From NCBI RefSeq assembly GCF_003144245.1, contig NW_020289975.1, positions 2,933,496 to 2,997,495 of the forward strand: a DNA stretch of 64,000 nucleotides, in the 5' to 3' direction. Positions 63,421-64,000 of the stretch are shown one piece after another (position 1 is the first letter of the stretch; the number at the start of each line of letters is the position of its first letter). Under the pieces are notes generated by a model. It had not been told where the DNA came from and made no database searches. It saw only the letters and a program-made list of their open reading frames with translations. Source of the DNA: Jaminaea rosea. Lineage: Eukaryota; Basidiomycota; Exobasidiomycetes; Microstromatales. The translations under genes and the position numbers were made by a program.

Positions 63421-64000
63421 ATGGCAAAGGGAGTCTCCAAAGTGAGCAGATTCGTGCTGTCAAGACGATTGCCCGCATTCTTGCTGACCCAACACTACGC
63501 TGACTCGCACCCAACAGATCTTTGATACCATCAAGCGCAAGGCGCCCACGGCGCCCGACGGCCGCTACGACGCCGAGGCCGCAAGCAGCCCCGCCGAGGC
63601 AAAGGAGACGTCTGTCCTCCACGATCTCTTCCACCTCAAGGGCAAAGACGCCGTCACCTTGGCTAAAGCTCTCGAGGGCATTGCCTCGGGAGAGCCCCTC
63701 GATGATCGAGACTTGCTGCTCGAGCGAGCTGTAGAGATGCTGCAGACACTGCCCGCTAACAGCGGCTTGTCACACTCTGTCAGCGACGCCTTCATCGGAA
63801 CACTCTTCAACGAGATGCCTCATCCTCCTCAATCGACCATCGAGCCTCGATCTCGCTACCGCACCGCTGACGGGAGCGGCAACAATCCGTACAACCCGGA
63901 CTTGGGCAAGGCAGGCTCGCCTTACGGTCGCACTGTTCCACCTCTCAAGCCGAAATCTCCGTTCCAACCAGACAACGCGCTGATCTTCGATACACTCTTC
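63421..64000 (+). CDS. Ppo/linoleate diol synthase, N-terminal part
   Basis: Exon 1 63421-63441 (MAKGVSK), 76-nt intron (GTGAGC...CAACAG, phase 0), exon 2 from 63518, running off the right edge; 168 residues visible. The N-terminus matches psi-factor-producing oxygenases: LHDLFHLKGKDAVTLAKAL, DRDLLLERAVEMLQTLP, FNEMPHPP, YRTADGSGNNPYNPDLGKAG, SPYGRTVPPL and DNALIFDTLF. In this family a heme dioxygenase domain makes 8- or 10-hydroperoxides from linoleate or oleate and a C-terminal P450 domain may isomerise them to diols; the products act as oxylipin signals in sporulation. Neither catalytic centre is inside the window, so integrity and subtype cannot be judged. Confidence 0.85.

Noticed and set aside
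1-64000. tRNA genes, rRNA, CRISPR arrays, transposons and virus-derived elements
   Set aside because: Scanned by eye for T-arm-like motifs, terminal repeats, spaced direct repeats and transposase, reverse transcriptase or capsid motifs; nothing convincing was found. A tRNAscan and repeat-library search would be decisive.

Overview
The window looks like nuclear DNA of a basidiomycete fungus. The GC content is high, genes are packed at about 23 in 64 kb, and I could place 35 coding introns. All but one are 64-100 nt long with GTGAGT-like donors and CAG acceptors. The gene set is fungal: a Cdc12-type septin, Fig4, Egt1 fused as in fungi, a Ppo-type fatty-acid dioxygenase, and an eS30 without a ubiquitin-like leader. 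Placement near the smuts (Ustilaginomycotina) is an inference from gene structure and low-complexity style; no marker gene here proves it. No rRNA, tRNA, CRISPR array, transposon or virus-derived element was recognised.

Layout. 1-1299: end of an unrecognised plus-strand gene whose reading frame changes several times. 2288-7530: two tandem paralogous secreted Ser-rich proteins with a Dickkopf-like cysteine block, a His-Pro tract and a conserved C-terminal end. 9465-12002: a reductase and a 2-oxoglutarate/iron dioxygenase that appear to be one spliced gene. 12304-29267: a tightly packed housekeeping block (DUF2470 membrane protein, Fig4, Cdc12 septin, TPR-J-domain chaperone, Pus1, SF3A1, mitochondrial IleRS) in alternating orientation with 80-330 bp between genes. 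29760-32660: Cdc25. 32661-34939: the largest gene-poor gap. 34940-46000: a large WD-repeat protein, complex I 24 kDa subunit, an Ipi3-like WD protein and Egt1. 46782-50151: a secreted protein and a Pro/Gln/Gly-rich protein. 50963-53222: divergent ribosomal protein genes uS15 (S13) and eS30. 53709-59723: a 1976-residue conserved fungal protein of unknown role. 60511-62328: a DUF2235 alpha/beta hydrolase. 63421 onward: the 5' end of a Ppo/linoleate diol synthase gene that runs off the window.

No pathway cluster is evident; most genes are unrelated housekeeping functions. The most unusual locus is the reductase-dioxygenase gene. The dioxygenase part has no methionine of its own before its iron site, while a canonical intron joins it in frame to the reductase. 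Retaining that intron would end the protein at a TAG after the reductase. Gene models were read by eye from splice signals, reading frames and family conservation; exon ends given to the base are predictions.
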